Below are positions 8,612 through 15,837 of a DNA stretch of 27,711 bases, piece by piece. Where the stretch lies: the NCBI GenBank assembly GCA_036004445.1, contig DASYRL010000080.1, positions 1-27,711 of the forward strand, in the 5' to 3' direction. Made by a program: the position numbers and the translations under genes. Under the pieces are notes generated by a model. That model did no database searches, had not been told where the DNA came from, and saw only the letters and a program-made list of their open reading frames with translations. This stretch comes from DASXUC01 sp036004445. Its GTDB lineage: Bacteria; Sysuimicrobiota; Sysuimicrobiia; Sysuimicrobiales; Kaftiobacteriaceae. Numbering within the stretch: position 1 is the stretch's first letter; every line of letters begins with the position of its first letter.

Positions 8612-11076
8612 TTGCCGCCCCCCATCGTGATCCGCAGGACGCCGTGCTCGGGATAGTTCCGGTCATTGTCGAGCCGCGCGATCTCCAGGCGGCCGAGCAC
8701 GAGCATGCCGTCGGCCAGCGGCGCCGGATCCGGCGTGCCCTGCCGCTGGAACATCGTGATCTGCACCGACGCCACCCCCGGTACCGCCTGCGCGGCGGCA
8801 TAGATCGGACTCAGGTAGATGGTCTGACCGAACGTGAAGTTGTCCGGGTGGAAGAGGCCCTGGCGACCGTCTGGGAGCGTGCCGCTGCTGAAGACGTCGA
8901 GCAAGTCGGCCTTCACATCGCTGCGGAAGTACGTGGGTTCGGCGCAGACGTGCATCTCGATCTCCAGCGAGACGAAACGTGGTGCGTCGACTTCCAGATC
9001 ATAGCCGGCGATGCGGAACGGCTCGATGTGCTCCAGGATCTGGCCCTGGAAGGGTGCGTCCGCGCGCAGGCCGCCCTTGCGGTCCACCGTGACGTAGACG
9101 GTGTGCCAGCTCCCGGTCCAGCGGAAGGTGGCGGCGGCCCGCTGCACCGCGACGTGCCGCGCGGTAACGTCGGCGTAGTCAGTTTCCGTCACCGCCCGCT
9201 CTTGCCTGCGGAAGGCGACGGGCGCCTTCTGCCGGACTTCCTCCATCGTCTCCGGATCCACGCCTCCGCGGGCGGGCACCAGGTTCCTGACGCCGGTGAT
9301 CGGGAGGTTGTCGGTGACGATATGGGCGAGCGCATCGGCGCCGATGTTCCCCGGACGTCCGTTCCCGATACGATAGGTGGCGGTGAACGTCAGGCCCGAA
9401 TCAGGACGTTGCCCGTGGACGTCGTCGCCGAAGCGGAGAGACGCGGTGCCGTCTGCTTCCATCTCGACCACGAAGTCCCGGTCCAGCGGACCGCTGTTCA
9501 GCAGATCGTGCCGCGGTCCCCAGACATCGCCGTGCCCGTCGAGTAGCCAGATGGCCGGTACCGCGCGATCGGGCGAGGGCTGGGAGAGCGCACGTCGCGC
9601 CGCCGCCGCGGGATCGTACGCGGTCGCAGCGGTGAGGGGACGTTCGCGCAGGGCAGGACGGAACCGGGGCGGCAGCGGTACGCGCACCGCAGGCTCACAG
9701 CGATCGGCCGCAGGGTCGGGAACCTCCCAGATCCACGGAGCCGGGACGGATCCCAGTGCTTCGCCATCCAGCGTCCGGCCGTGGTCGGCCAGCACGATGT
9801 TGCCGCGGACGAGGCTGACGCCGTCAAGGAAATCCCCGGCATCGGTGACCGCGGACACGCACACGGGAGCGGGTAGGGCATCGCCCTCGTGCCAGCGGAT
9901 CTCCGTGATCGCCTGCCCGGTCAGCGGATCGGCCAATGGCCCGCCCCCCGCGTCCGCCGCCTGCACGGACGTGAGGCGCACGGCGTAGCGGTGCGACGGA
10001 TCGCGGTCACCGGGCAGGCCCGTGCGTGGCCCCAGGACCTCCTCGAAGATTATTACGGCGCCCGCCAACAGGCCGGGCAGATGGCCCAGCAGCGTGGCCC
10101 GGGTTGCGCCTTTCGGCAGGCAGCAGCGCGCGTCGCCCCAGGTGTAGAGGTGCATCGCATTGTGCGCCTGGTGGAGTGTTCTGTCTTCCATCAACTCGAA
10201 GACCACGGGGCCGGCGGCGAGGGCCTCCCGGTGCGCCGGCGAGCCGGGCTCGATGCGCACGCTCTGCCCGGGAATCTGCGTGAGAAGTTGCGTGATTCCC
10301 CCCGCGGCCGTGTGGCGGTTGAGGGACACTCCGTCTCCGCTCACCTGCACCTGCACCCACGTGCGGCCATTGCAGCCGTCGTGCATGAGATAGTCCACCA
10401 GCCGCGCGTGCCGCCGGAGCGAGACGCGGCGCCGGGCCGTGTGCAGGTAGGCCTCCGTGGCCACTGCATCCTGCCGGTAGCTCAGGTGATCGGCGGCGTA
10501 TGCCAGGGCCTCGACCAAGGCTATGCCGAGGTCCGCCGGATTCCGCTCGGTCCAGTTCGGCGCCAGCGCGGCCATTCGGTCAAGCATCAGGCGCCGGAAG
10601 CTCCCGTAGTCTTTGGCCAGATAGTCGATCGGCGGTTCGGGCGGCGCCTCCGGCGGACAGATCCGCTCCGGCGCGCAGTCGAACTCGGTCGGGCACTCCA
10701 CCTTGAAGCTGAACTCCACGGCCGACGCCAGCGGATCGAAGCCGGCCGGGGGCGTATCGTCGATCGCGCTGGTGACCAGCCGCAGCGTGTACGGCGAGTA
10801 GTCGCCGGGCTGGTTCACCCGGACCGCGATCACATCCGGCGCCGGCTGACTCACGCCGGTTACGACAATGGGGTGGATGCGCTCGCCGCCCTCGACGCGC
10901 ACCTGGGGCACTCCCAGCGGCGCGACAAGGGCGTTGATGAAGTGCACGAACAGCGTCCGCTGGCGGTCCGCGGGCGCCGGGGCGTCATGATCGAGGACCT
11001 CGAGGTAATCGATCCCGTTGAGGGCAGATCCGCGCAGCGCGTTGCGGCGGCGCTCGTCGCAGCAGGTGTAGATCAT
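8608..11076 (-). CDS. Baseplate J/gp6-like assembly protein (Pvc11-like)
   Basis: This is an 822-residue large wedge protein. Diagnostic segments are ECPTEFDCAPERICPP at about 128-143, PIDYLAKDYGSFRRLMLDRM, the helical stretch ADLGIALVEALAYAADHLSY and TEAYLHTARRRVSLRRHARL. Later segments are SLRFGDDVHGQRPDSG and APVAFRRQERAVTETDYADV, the usual J-like C-terminal half. Such proteins form the iris-like ring of the baseplate around the hub and trigger sheath contraction. It follows the gp25-like gene with an ATGA overlap, reproducing the standard order gp25 then gp6/J seen in eCIS and T6SS loci. No truncation is visible and the length fits the family. Confidence 0.93.
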   Translation of the reverse strand: MIYTCCDERRRNALRGSALNGIDYLEVLDHDAPAPADRQRTLFVHFINALVAPLGVPQVRVEGGERIHPIVVTGVSQPAPDVIAVRVNQPGDYSPYTLRLVTSAIDDTPPAGFDPLASAVEFSFKVECPTEFDCAPERICPPEAPPEPPIDYLAKDYGSFRRLMLDRMAALAPNWTERNPADLGIALVEALAYAADHLSYRQDAVATEAYLHTARRRVSLRRHARLVDYLMHDGCNGRTWVQVQVSGDGVSLNRHTAAGGITQLLTQIPGQSVRIEPGSPAHREALAAGPVVFELMEDRTLHQAHNAMHLYTWGDARCCLPKGATRATLLGHLPGLLAGAVIIFEEVLGPRTGLPGDRDPSHRYAVRLTSVQAADAGGGPLADPLTGQAITEIRWHEGDALPAPVCVSAVTDAGDFLDGVSLVRGNIVLADHGRTLDGEALGSVPAPWIWEVPDPAADRCEPAVRVPLPPRFRPALRERPLTAATAYDPAAAARRALSQPSPDRAVPAIWLLDGHGDVWGPRHDLLNSGPLDRDFVVEMEADGTASLRFGDDVHGQRPDSGLTFTATYRIGNGRPGNIGADALAHIVTDNLPITGVRNLVPARGGVDPETMEEVRQKAPVAFRRQERAVTETDYADVTARHVAVQRAAATFRWTGSWHTVYVTVDRKGGLRADAPFQGQILEHIEPFRIAGYDLEVDAPRFVSLEIEMHVCAEPTYFRSDVKADLLDVFSSGTLPDGRQGLFHPDNFTFGQTIYLSPIYAAAQAVPGVASVQITMFQRQGTPDPAPLADGMLVLGRLEIARLDNDRNYPEHGVLRITMGGGK

Positions 11077-11435
11077 CTGACGCCCCCGCGCACAAACTCC
11101 GCGGTCTGCCGGGTCTGGGTCCGGCGCACCAGGTACTGCACCGTCACGCGGAGCGTCGCCTCGACGCTGTCGACGGTCACCGATTCCACCGCGATGAGAT
11201 CACCCAGCCAATGCTGCAGCGCGCTCTGCACGACGAACTGGGTCGCCGCGGCCAGCTCGTCGCTGTTGGGAGCAAAGACCATTTGCAGCAGACCGCTGCC
11301 GAAGTCCGGACGGTTCACGCGCTCGCCGGGCGAGGTGAACAGCACCTGCTCGATGAGATCGCGCAGGTGTTCGTCGGGCGCGGTTCGAGCCGTCAGGCCG
11401 CGGGCGTCGAAGTGCAGAGGGTAATCGATCGCCAT
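11073..11435 (-). CDS. gp25-like baseplate wedge protein (Pvc9-like)
   Basis: This 120-residue protein is the usual size for gp25/GPW proteins. It starts MAIDYPLHFDARGLTA and contains HLRDLIEQVLFTSPGERVNR followed by PDFGSGLLQMVF. The E-R-V-x-R-P-x-F-G-x-G-L motif (EPR-like core) is the strongest gp25 signature; in contractile systems it nucleates sheath attachment to the wedge. The start was chosen at the ATG of a TGATG overlap with the PAAR-like gene; a longer in-frame extension upstream is only overlap with that gene. The C-terminal strands (ATLRVTVQYLVRRTQTRQ) fit the family. Confidence 0.93.
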   Translation of the reverse strand: MAIDYPLHFDARGLTARTAPDEHLRDLIEQVLFTSPGERVNRPDFGSGLLQMVFAPNSDELAAATQFVVQSALQHWLGDLIAVESVTVDSVEATLRVTVQYLVRRTQTRQTAEFVRGGVR

Positions 11436-11752
11436 CACATGCCTCGGACGCGGGGTTGCGTCACGATCACGGTGAGGCCCGTCCCGGTCGGCACGCAGAC
11501 CGCCTGGCTGTCCTGCAACAGTACCGGTGCGCCCCCGGCCAGCACGCGCACGGCGCCGACGACGTATTGGGCGGTCACACATGGGGGGCTGGGGACTGCG
11601 GCCAGGCTGCAGCCGGCGATGGCATACGGACTGGCCAGCGTCACGACCGGCTGGCCGCTGACCAGCACGCGCGGGAATGGGGCCAGCGGTTGCGCCTGGC
11701 CCCCGTGGAAGCAGATCACCGTCGACCCCAGGTGCACGACGAATCCCGGCAT
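11435..11752 (-). CDS. PAAR-like spike-tip protein (Pvc10-like)
   Basis: This 105-residue protein lies between the gp5-like spike and the gp25-like wedge, the canonical position of the PAAR/Pvc10 tip. It is Gly/Val/Pro-rich with short beta repeats and carries histidines and cysteines that could bind a metal at the tip (H7, the ICFHGG motif, and further Cys in GCSL and PPCV). The C-terminal LTVIVTQPRVRGM is consistent with a small conical beta protein. The ATG is 11 bases beyond the upstream stop with a weak TGAGG ribosome site. The canonical P-A-A-R tetrapeptide is absent, so the call rests on size, composition and position. Confidence 0.75.
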   Translation of the reverse strand: MPGFVVHLGSTVICFHGGQAQPLAPFPRVLVSGQPVVTLASPYAIAGCSLAAVPSPPCVTAQYVVGAVRVLAGGAPVLLQDSQAVCVPTGTGLTVIVTQPRVRGM

Positions 11753-11763
11753 CGCACTGCGCC

Positions 11764-12291
11764 TCAGGTGATCATCAGCGCGCCGGTGTTGATGTTGACC
11801 ACCGGGCCGATCATCATGATCGACGCGCCCTTGCCGTTCTGAATGTAGATCCCGCTGTCGTTGACCACGATCATCGCGCCGGTCGTGCTGCGCAGGACGA
11901 TGCCGCCGGTGATGGGCGTAGGCGGGGCGTCACTGATCAGCACGGTATTCTGCAGCGTCGTCTGCAGCGCGATGTTCTGCCCCGGAGGGATCGCCGGGGG
12001 CACGAGCGCCAGAGCCGGGACCTCGGCCGCCAGGCCCCAGAAGCCGCCGACCCAGATGGGATAGTCGGGGTCGCCCTGCTCGAATTCCACCCACACCCCG
12101 GCGCCGATCTGCGGGACGAAGAACGTGCCCTCTTGCTTGCCGGCGATCGGCACGCAGGGCATCGCCCAACTCGACAGCGCGATGGTGGACACGTCGGGTA
12201 CCATGACCTGAATCCGCCCGATCTGCATCGGATCGATGTTGTTGATGACCGTGCCCCGATACTTCCCCAGGAACTTCTGTCCCGGACTCAT
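11764..12291 (-). CDS. gp5/VgrG OB-fold spike protein (C-terminal half of Pvc8, separate here)
   Basis: This is a 175-residue protein. Residues 8-90 form an OB-fold of the phage baseplate assembly protein V/gp5 type: KYRGTVINNIDPMQIGRIQV, then CVPIAGKQEGTFFVPQIGAG and the hallmark EQGDPDYPIWVGGFWG at 71-86. Residues about 105-175 form the start of a trimeric beta-prism (GGIVLRSTTGAMIVVNDSGI, then YIQNGKG and VVNINTGALMIT). It would form the piercing spike below the hub and carry the PAAR tip. In Afp/PVC this domain is fused to the gp27-like hub in one VgrG-like Pvc8 polypeptide; here it is a separate gene joined to the hub gene by an ATGA overlap. Confidence 0.93.
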   Translation of the reverse strand: MSPGQKFLGKYRGTVINNIDPMQIGRIQVMVPDVSTIALSSWAMPCVPIAGKQEGTFFVPQIGAGVWVEFEQGDPDYPIWVGGFWGLAAEVPALALVPPAIPPGQNIALQTTLQNTVLISDAPPTPITGGIVLRSTTGAMIVVNDSGIYIQNGKGASIMMIGPVVNINTGALMIT

Positions 12292-13415
12292 GCGGGTACC
12301 CTCGGCACCGTGGAGAGCAAACCGTTCCGCGACAATTGGAAGCTCTGCTTGTACTCGCCGCGGCTGATGCTGTGCGTGACGCTCTTCACGTAGTAGAGAC
12401 CATCGAAGGCCGGTCCGGCGCCGCGGACGCCGACCAGCCGGCGCGCCTTCAGCAGCCGGCCGTAGCGCAGCACGTTCAGGGTCCCCCGACCGGAGACGGC
12501 GTCGGCGAACCGGCTGGCCTTGGCGATCCCGATCAGGGCGGCGCGGAGCGGCGAGTACTTCGCGGTTTCGGGGATCGGCGCCAACCCCTTGGGGAACGGC
12601 CCGATGATGCCCAACGGGGGATTCAGCGGCGTGATGTCCGGAATCGGGATCGGGATAGGGATCTTCGTCGTCTGCTCCTGGATGAAGATGAGGGGGATCT
12701 TGCGCTGCTCGCTGTTATAGGTGAAGCTCAGCGACTCGACGTTGGTGTGGGCATCCATGTTGATGTTCAGCGCGGGCTGCGGGACGCCGAACTTGATCTC
12801 CGGCCCCCAGTACGCCACGTTCAGCCCCGGCGCCGGGCCGGAGTCGATGTAGAAGACATAGCCTACCTCATCCGCCAGTTGACGGATGTAGGCGAGGTCG
12901 GTGCCCTGCTGCCGGGGAATGCGATCAGTGGGGATCGGGACGTCGATGAGCACGCTGGGCAGGACGAGGGGCGCGATGCCGAACGCCGCATACTTTGCAA
13001 GCATCAGCAGCACGCGCACTTCCGGCGGCATCGCGGGAAAGGGAAAGCCGTCGAACGGGATGTAGTCCATCACCCGCGTGAGGTCCTCGCCGGTTACCGT
13101 CAGCGTGGCGTGTCCCGCGTCACCGCCGGGACTGACCTCGTGGTTGGTCATGACCCCATCGATCAAGACCTCGGCTGTTCCCTTGACCGTGGCGACCAGG
13201 AGGACGCGCACCAGCGGAATCGGCGCGCCCCCCGTGACCAGAAAGAGGGTGTGCAGCGGGGAGTGGGTGCTGAGGGTGAACGTGAGTTGAAAGACGCTCG
13301 GCCCGTCCGTGGACGTGGTCACCTGGACGGTCGTCAGTGCGTCGAGGATCGACCGCGAAACGGGCAGGGGCACCGCCGGTCCAATCATCAGCGTGAGCTG
13401 GATCCCGTCAACCAC
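12288..13415 (-). CDS. gp27/VgrG-like hub protein (N-terminal half of Pvc8)
   Basis: This is a 375-residue protein. Its opening, VDGIQLTLMIGPAVPLPV with SILDALTTVQVTTST, then VFQLTFTLSTHSPLHTLFLV, is characteristic of eCIS hub proteins. Further down come GEDLTRVMDYIP, a QQGTDLAYIRQLADEVGYVF segment (the gp27/VgrG 'LAYIRQLA-E-GY-FY' motif) and a C-terminal YYVKSVTHSISRGEYKQSFQ (hub beta-barrel end). I chose the GTG at 13415 because the conserved N-terminus lies immediately after it and a GGGAG Shine-Dalgarno sits 6 bases upstream; it overlaps the LysM gene by 8 bases. The next in-frame ATG (13388) would remove part of the conserved start. It forms the trimeric hub that joins tube to spike. Confidence 0.9.
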   Translation of the reverse strand: MVDGIQLTLMIGPAVPLPVSRSILDALTTVQVTTSTDGPSVFQLTFTLSTHSPLHTLFLVTGGAPIPLVRVLLVATVKGTAEVLIDGVMTNHEVSPGGDAGHATLTVTGEDLTRVMDYIPFDGFPFPAMPPEVRVLLMLAKYAAFGIAPLVLPSVLIDVPIPTDRIPRQQGTDLAYIRQLADEVGYVFYIDSGPAPGLNVAYWGPEIKFGVPQPALNINMDAHTNVESLSFTYNSEQRKIPLIFIQEQTTKIPIPIPIPDITPLNPPLGIIGPFPKGLAPIPETAKYSPLRAALIGIAKASRFADAVSGRGTLNVLRYGRLLKARRLVGVRGAGPAFDGLYYVKSVTHSISRGEYKQSFQLSRNGLLSTVPRVPA

Positions 13416-13770
13416 CGGCGACTCCCGGGATGCCTTCGGGCAGCGTGATGCGCACGACCCGGCCCGGCGTCGCGACGAGCTCGTCCGGCCGCATCGCGCC
13501 GTTGGCATCGCAGAGTCGCCAGAACTGCTCGGGATCGCCGATGTAGCGGGCGGCCAGGTTGTCCAGCCGATCGCCCTGTGCAACGGTGTGCTCGAGCAGC
13601 AGGGCGAAGCGTTCAGGCGGCGGGATGAACCGGCGGCGGAGGTACGCGACCACCGTGCCGTCGGCCCGGGTCCAGGAGACAATCTCGATCCCGTGGTAGC
13701 GGCTCGTGGGCGGAAACGCCGTCGCGCGCAGCGAGGCCGGCTCGATGAACTGCTGCAGCGGATCCGTCAT
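13408..13770 (-). CDS. Small LysM-domain baseplate protein (C-terminal part of Pvc7-type)
   Basis: This is a 120-residue protein. Residues about 59-110 form a LysM-like module (LEHTVAQGDRLDNLAARYIG, then DPEQFWRLCDANGAMRP and GRVVRITLPEG), the form seen in tail hub proteins such as gpX/gp53-like and Pvc7. Residues 1-55 carry strands (YHGIEIVSWTRADGTVVAYL) that may attach it to the hub. It is coupled upstream by an ATGA overlap to the Pvc7-like tube-initiator gene and downstream by an 8-base overlap to the hub gene. In Afp7/Pvc7 the LysM domain is the C-terminal part of a single chain, so here the function is split. It probably sits in the inner baseplate rather than binding peptidoglycan freely, an inference from location. 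Confidence 0.88.
   Translation of the reverse strand: MTDPLQQFIEPASLRATAFPPTSRYHGIEIVSWTRADGTVVAYLRRRFIPPPERFALLLEHTVAQGDRLDNLAARYIGDPEQFWRLCDANGAMRPDELVATPGRVVRITLPEGIPGVAGG
13422..13426 (-). promoter_or_regulatory. Ribosome binding site deciding the GTG start of the hub gene
   Basis: GGGAG lies 6 bases before GTG 13415, inside the end of the LysM gene. It supports the GTG over the internal ATG at 13388, which has no comparable site. Confidence 0.6.
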
Positions 13771-14411
13771 GGAATCCCCCCGATGCCGACCGCCCCGAGC
13801 GCGCCCGCACCGCCCAGGGCCGCCAGTCGCTCCTTCTGCTGCTGGTAGGCCAGGTAGAGGCTGCCGCCTTTTTGCTGAAAGCCCAGGTCCTGCACGCTGA
13901 GCACGCGCAGGCCCAGGCTGACTTTGGCGCGGATCGGATTGAGGGCAGGATCGAAGGCTTCTTCTGTCACGCTGAAGTCGGTGATCCGCACCGGCACGAT
14001 GCGCGTCTTGCTCCAGACGAACAGGATCAGCGGAGCCTGCACGGGCGCAATCTCCAGCGTGCCGGACTCCGCCATCCGGTTGCCGGCGAGGAGCTGACTG
14101 CTCGGCGGATAGACGATCGTTTCCAGGGCCGCGAGTTGCGGATGGATGCCCAGGCTGGTGGCGGTAGGCTCGGCGGCCTCCAGCTGGTCGGTCGCGTCGA
14201 TTTCCGCCTCGACTTTGATCGTTTCGATCGGGGGCGCCTTCAGCCGCAGCGCCTCGGATCGATCGCCGCCGTCGGCGCTCACCGCCTGGACCTGCAGCGT
14301 GCGGCTGACCGAGTCGGGATTGTACTGCAGCACGATGATCCGCTGCACGGCCGCGCTGCCGGGATCGAGCAGCACCAGCCCGCCTTTGAGCAACCGTGGG
14401 GAACCAGCCAT
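13767..14411 (-). CDS. Pvc7-like contractile injection system tube-initiator protein
   Basis: This is a 214-residue protein. The N-terminal half (LLKGGLVLLDPGSAAVQRII, then LQYNPDSVSRTLQVQ) has the 'F-YNP-S-S-T-' pattern of the CIS tube/Pvc7 N-terminal family. IETIKVEAEIDATDQLE and PLILFVWSKTRIVPVRITDF follow, then EAFDPALNPIRAKVSLGLRV, all typical. This protein connects the hub to the first tube ring. It starts at the ATG of a TGATG overlap with the third DUF4157 gene. The C-terminus after 185 is a Gln/Ala/Gly-rich tail without a LysM domain; that domain is encoded by the next gene. The total length fits the N-terminal portion of the fused versions. Confidence 0.9.
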   Translation of the reverse strand: MAGSPRLLKGGLVLLDPGSAAVQRIIVLQYNPDSVSRTLQVQAVSADGGDRSEALRLKAPPIETIKVEAEIDATDQLEAAEPTATSLGIHPQLAALETIVYPPSSQLLAGNRMAESGTLEIAPVQAPLILFVWSKTRIVPVRITDFSVTEEAFDPALNPIRAKVSLGLRVLSVQDLGFQQKGGSLYLAYQQQKERLAALGGAGALGAVGIGGIP

Positions 14412-15826
14412 CACTTCGGCTCCTCGGAGGTCCCCGGAGGGGACGAACTCGCTGCTGGTGCGACCAGGGGGCACTCGCTGTCGGAGCACGAGCTCGAGAG
14501 CATGCTGACGGGTTTGACCGATTTGTCGAGTGGCTGCGGCCCGACGACCCCCGGCGCAAACTTCGCGCCGAGCTTGTCCCCTTTGCCCGAGATCGCCCAC
14601 CCGGTGCAGTCGGCCTGCGTACTTGCTGGCGGGCACTTGCCGGTGTCCCGGATGAGCCGCGCCGAATACTTCCAGTTCATCCAGCCCAGCGGTGTCAACC
14701 CACCTCCGGCGTCTTCGAAGACGAGATAGGTGACGAACTCTTCGTCGGCGACACAGATGCGGACGAACCCGACGGCAGGGTTGGAAATGTTCCGCTGGCC
14801 CGGGCTGTCGCGCGTGGTGGTGTCCACGGTGGTGCCGGCAGCGGCTACTGTATCCGTGACCGATCCAAACGCGTACGGCCATGCTCCGTCTCTGCCCCAG
14901 CCGGGACGGATACACTCGGCGAACGGCTTGCTGTCAATGCATCCGACAACCGCGCGGTTTGGCCTGGTGTACTGAACGTAGTAGACTTTGCCGGGACACG
15001 CCGCAGGGATCTCCAGTTTTCCCTTAAACTCCATGCCGTCGAGTCCGAACTTGGCCCCGGTCGGCGCGAGCTTCTTGCCGAGTTGGAAATGGCATGCCGA
15101 CCCCTTGAACGACATGAGGATCGGGCCCGGCGCGATGTCCCAGTCCGGATTCTTCAGGACCGGCAGACAGGCGGGCAGTGTCGCAGTGGCGGCGGGCGCG
15201 CCCGGGCTCCTGTACTTGGTCCCGAACGCGATCGACGCCTCCTCGCTCGGACTCACCTGTTCACCAGGGAGCAGACCCATGGATTCGCGCGCGCGTTCGA
15301 TCAGAGGGCGGTGAATTCTGTCGTCATCAACGGGCTTCCGCTGGATGGACGGCGCGGCACGTCCCGACGCCTGCTGCGCGACGTGCGCCAGTTCGTGAGC
15401 CAGCAGGATTCCTCCAGCGGCTGTGTCGGGCGCGTACGCTCCCTCTGCGAACACGATGTCGCCGCCCACGGCGTACGCACGGGCGCTCACCGCGCGGGCC
15501 GACGCCGCGGCGGCCGCATCCGCATGGATGCGGACGTGGCTGAAGTCATGGCCGAAGCGCGCCTCCATGCCCGCGCGCGTCTTCGCATCCAAGGGTTGGC
15601 CGCTCCGGCCGAGCGCGGGCGCACGTGCAGGCGGCGCCTTCGAGACCGCCGGGGCCCGCAGGTGTCTTCCGCCGACGACCGCTACCGCATCCTCGTCGGC
15701 CTGCTGTTCCAGCCGATCGTCCAGCCCGAATAGGAGTGTTGGCGGGCGGAGACGGGCCGAGAATGGCGCCGGATGGACGTCGGGCCGGGAGGCGAGTACG
15801 GCGGAAAGTGCGACGTGTGTATTCAT
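14411..15826 (-). CDS. DUF4157 putative eCIS cargo 3, Cys-rich unknown C-terminal domain
   Basis: This is a 471-residue protein from the ATG at 15826. A GTG at 15841 that overlaps the upstream stop as GTGA would add five residues and is a serious alternative. Residues about 78-151 are a DUF4157 domain: RFGHDFSHVRIHADAAAAAS, AYAVGGDIVFAEGAYAP and LLAHELAHVAQQ (HELAH at 144-148). Residues about 165-471 are unlike any family I recognise: a linker, then ten cysteines (positions 220, 245, 277, 296, 305, 358, 398, 407, 447, 452) in a beta-rich region with many W/Y/G and a Ser/Pro-rich end. Unlike its two upstream neighbours it lacks the N-terminal CxC/CxxC motif. DUF4157 is known to be enriched in eCIS-associated toxins; the C-terminal region would be the effector part. 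Its activity is unknown. Confidence 0.85.
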   Translation of the reverse strand: MNTHVALSAVLASRPDVHPAPFSARLRPPTLLFGLDDRLEQQADEDAVAVVGGRHLRAPAVSKAPPARAPALGRSGQPLDAKTRAGMEARFGHDFSHVRIHADAAAAASARAVSARAYAVGGDIVFAEGAYAPDTAAGGILLAHELAHVAQQASGRAAPSIQRKPVDDDRIHRPLIERARESMGLLPGEQVSPSEEASIAFGTKYRSPGAPAATATLPACLPVLKNPDWDIAPGPILMSFKGSACHFQLGKKLAPTGAKFGLDGMEFKGKLEIPAACPGKVYYVQYTRPNRAVVGCIDSKPFAECIRPGWGRDGAWPYAFGSVTDTVAAAGTTVDTTTRDSPGQRNISNPAVGFVRICVADEEFVTYLVFEDAGGGLTPLGWMNWKYSARLIRDTGKCPPASTQADCTGWAISGKGDKLGAKFAPGVVGPQPLDKSVKPVSMLSSSCSDSECPLVAPAASSSPPGTSEEPK

Positions 15827-15837
15827 GAATCCGTGGG

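Noticed and set aside
9889..11424. A 511-codon plus-strand open frame opposite the J-like and gp25-like genes
   Set aside because: It spans two well-supported minus-strand genes, has no SD and no recognisable motif.
12288..13682. Longer version of the hub gene starting upstream of 13415
   Set aside because: The extra N-terminal part is overlap with the LysM gene in another frame; the family start and the SD support GTG 13415.
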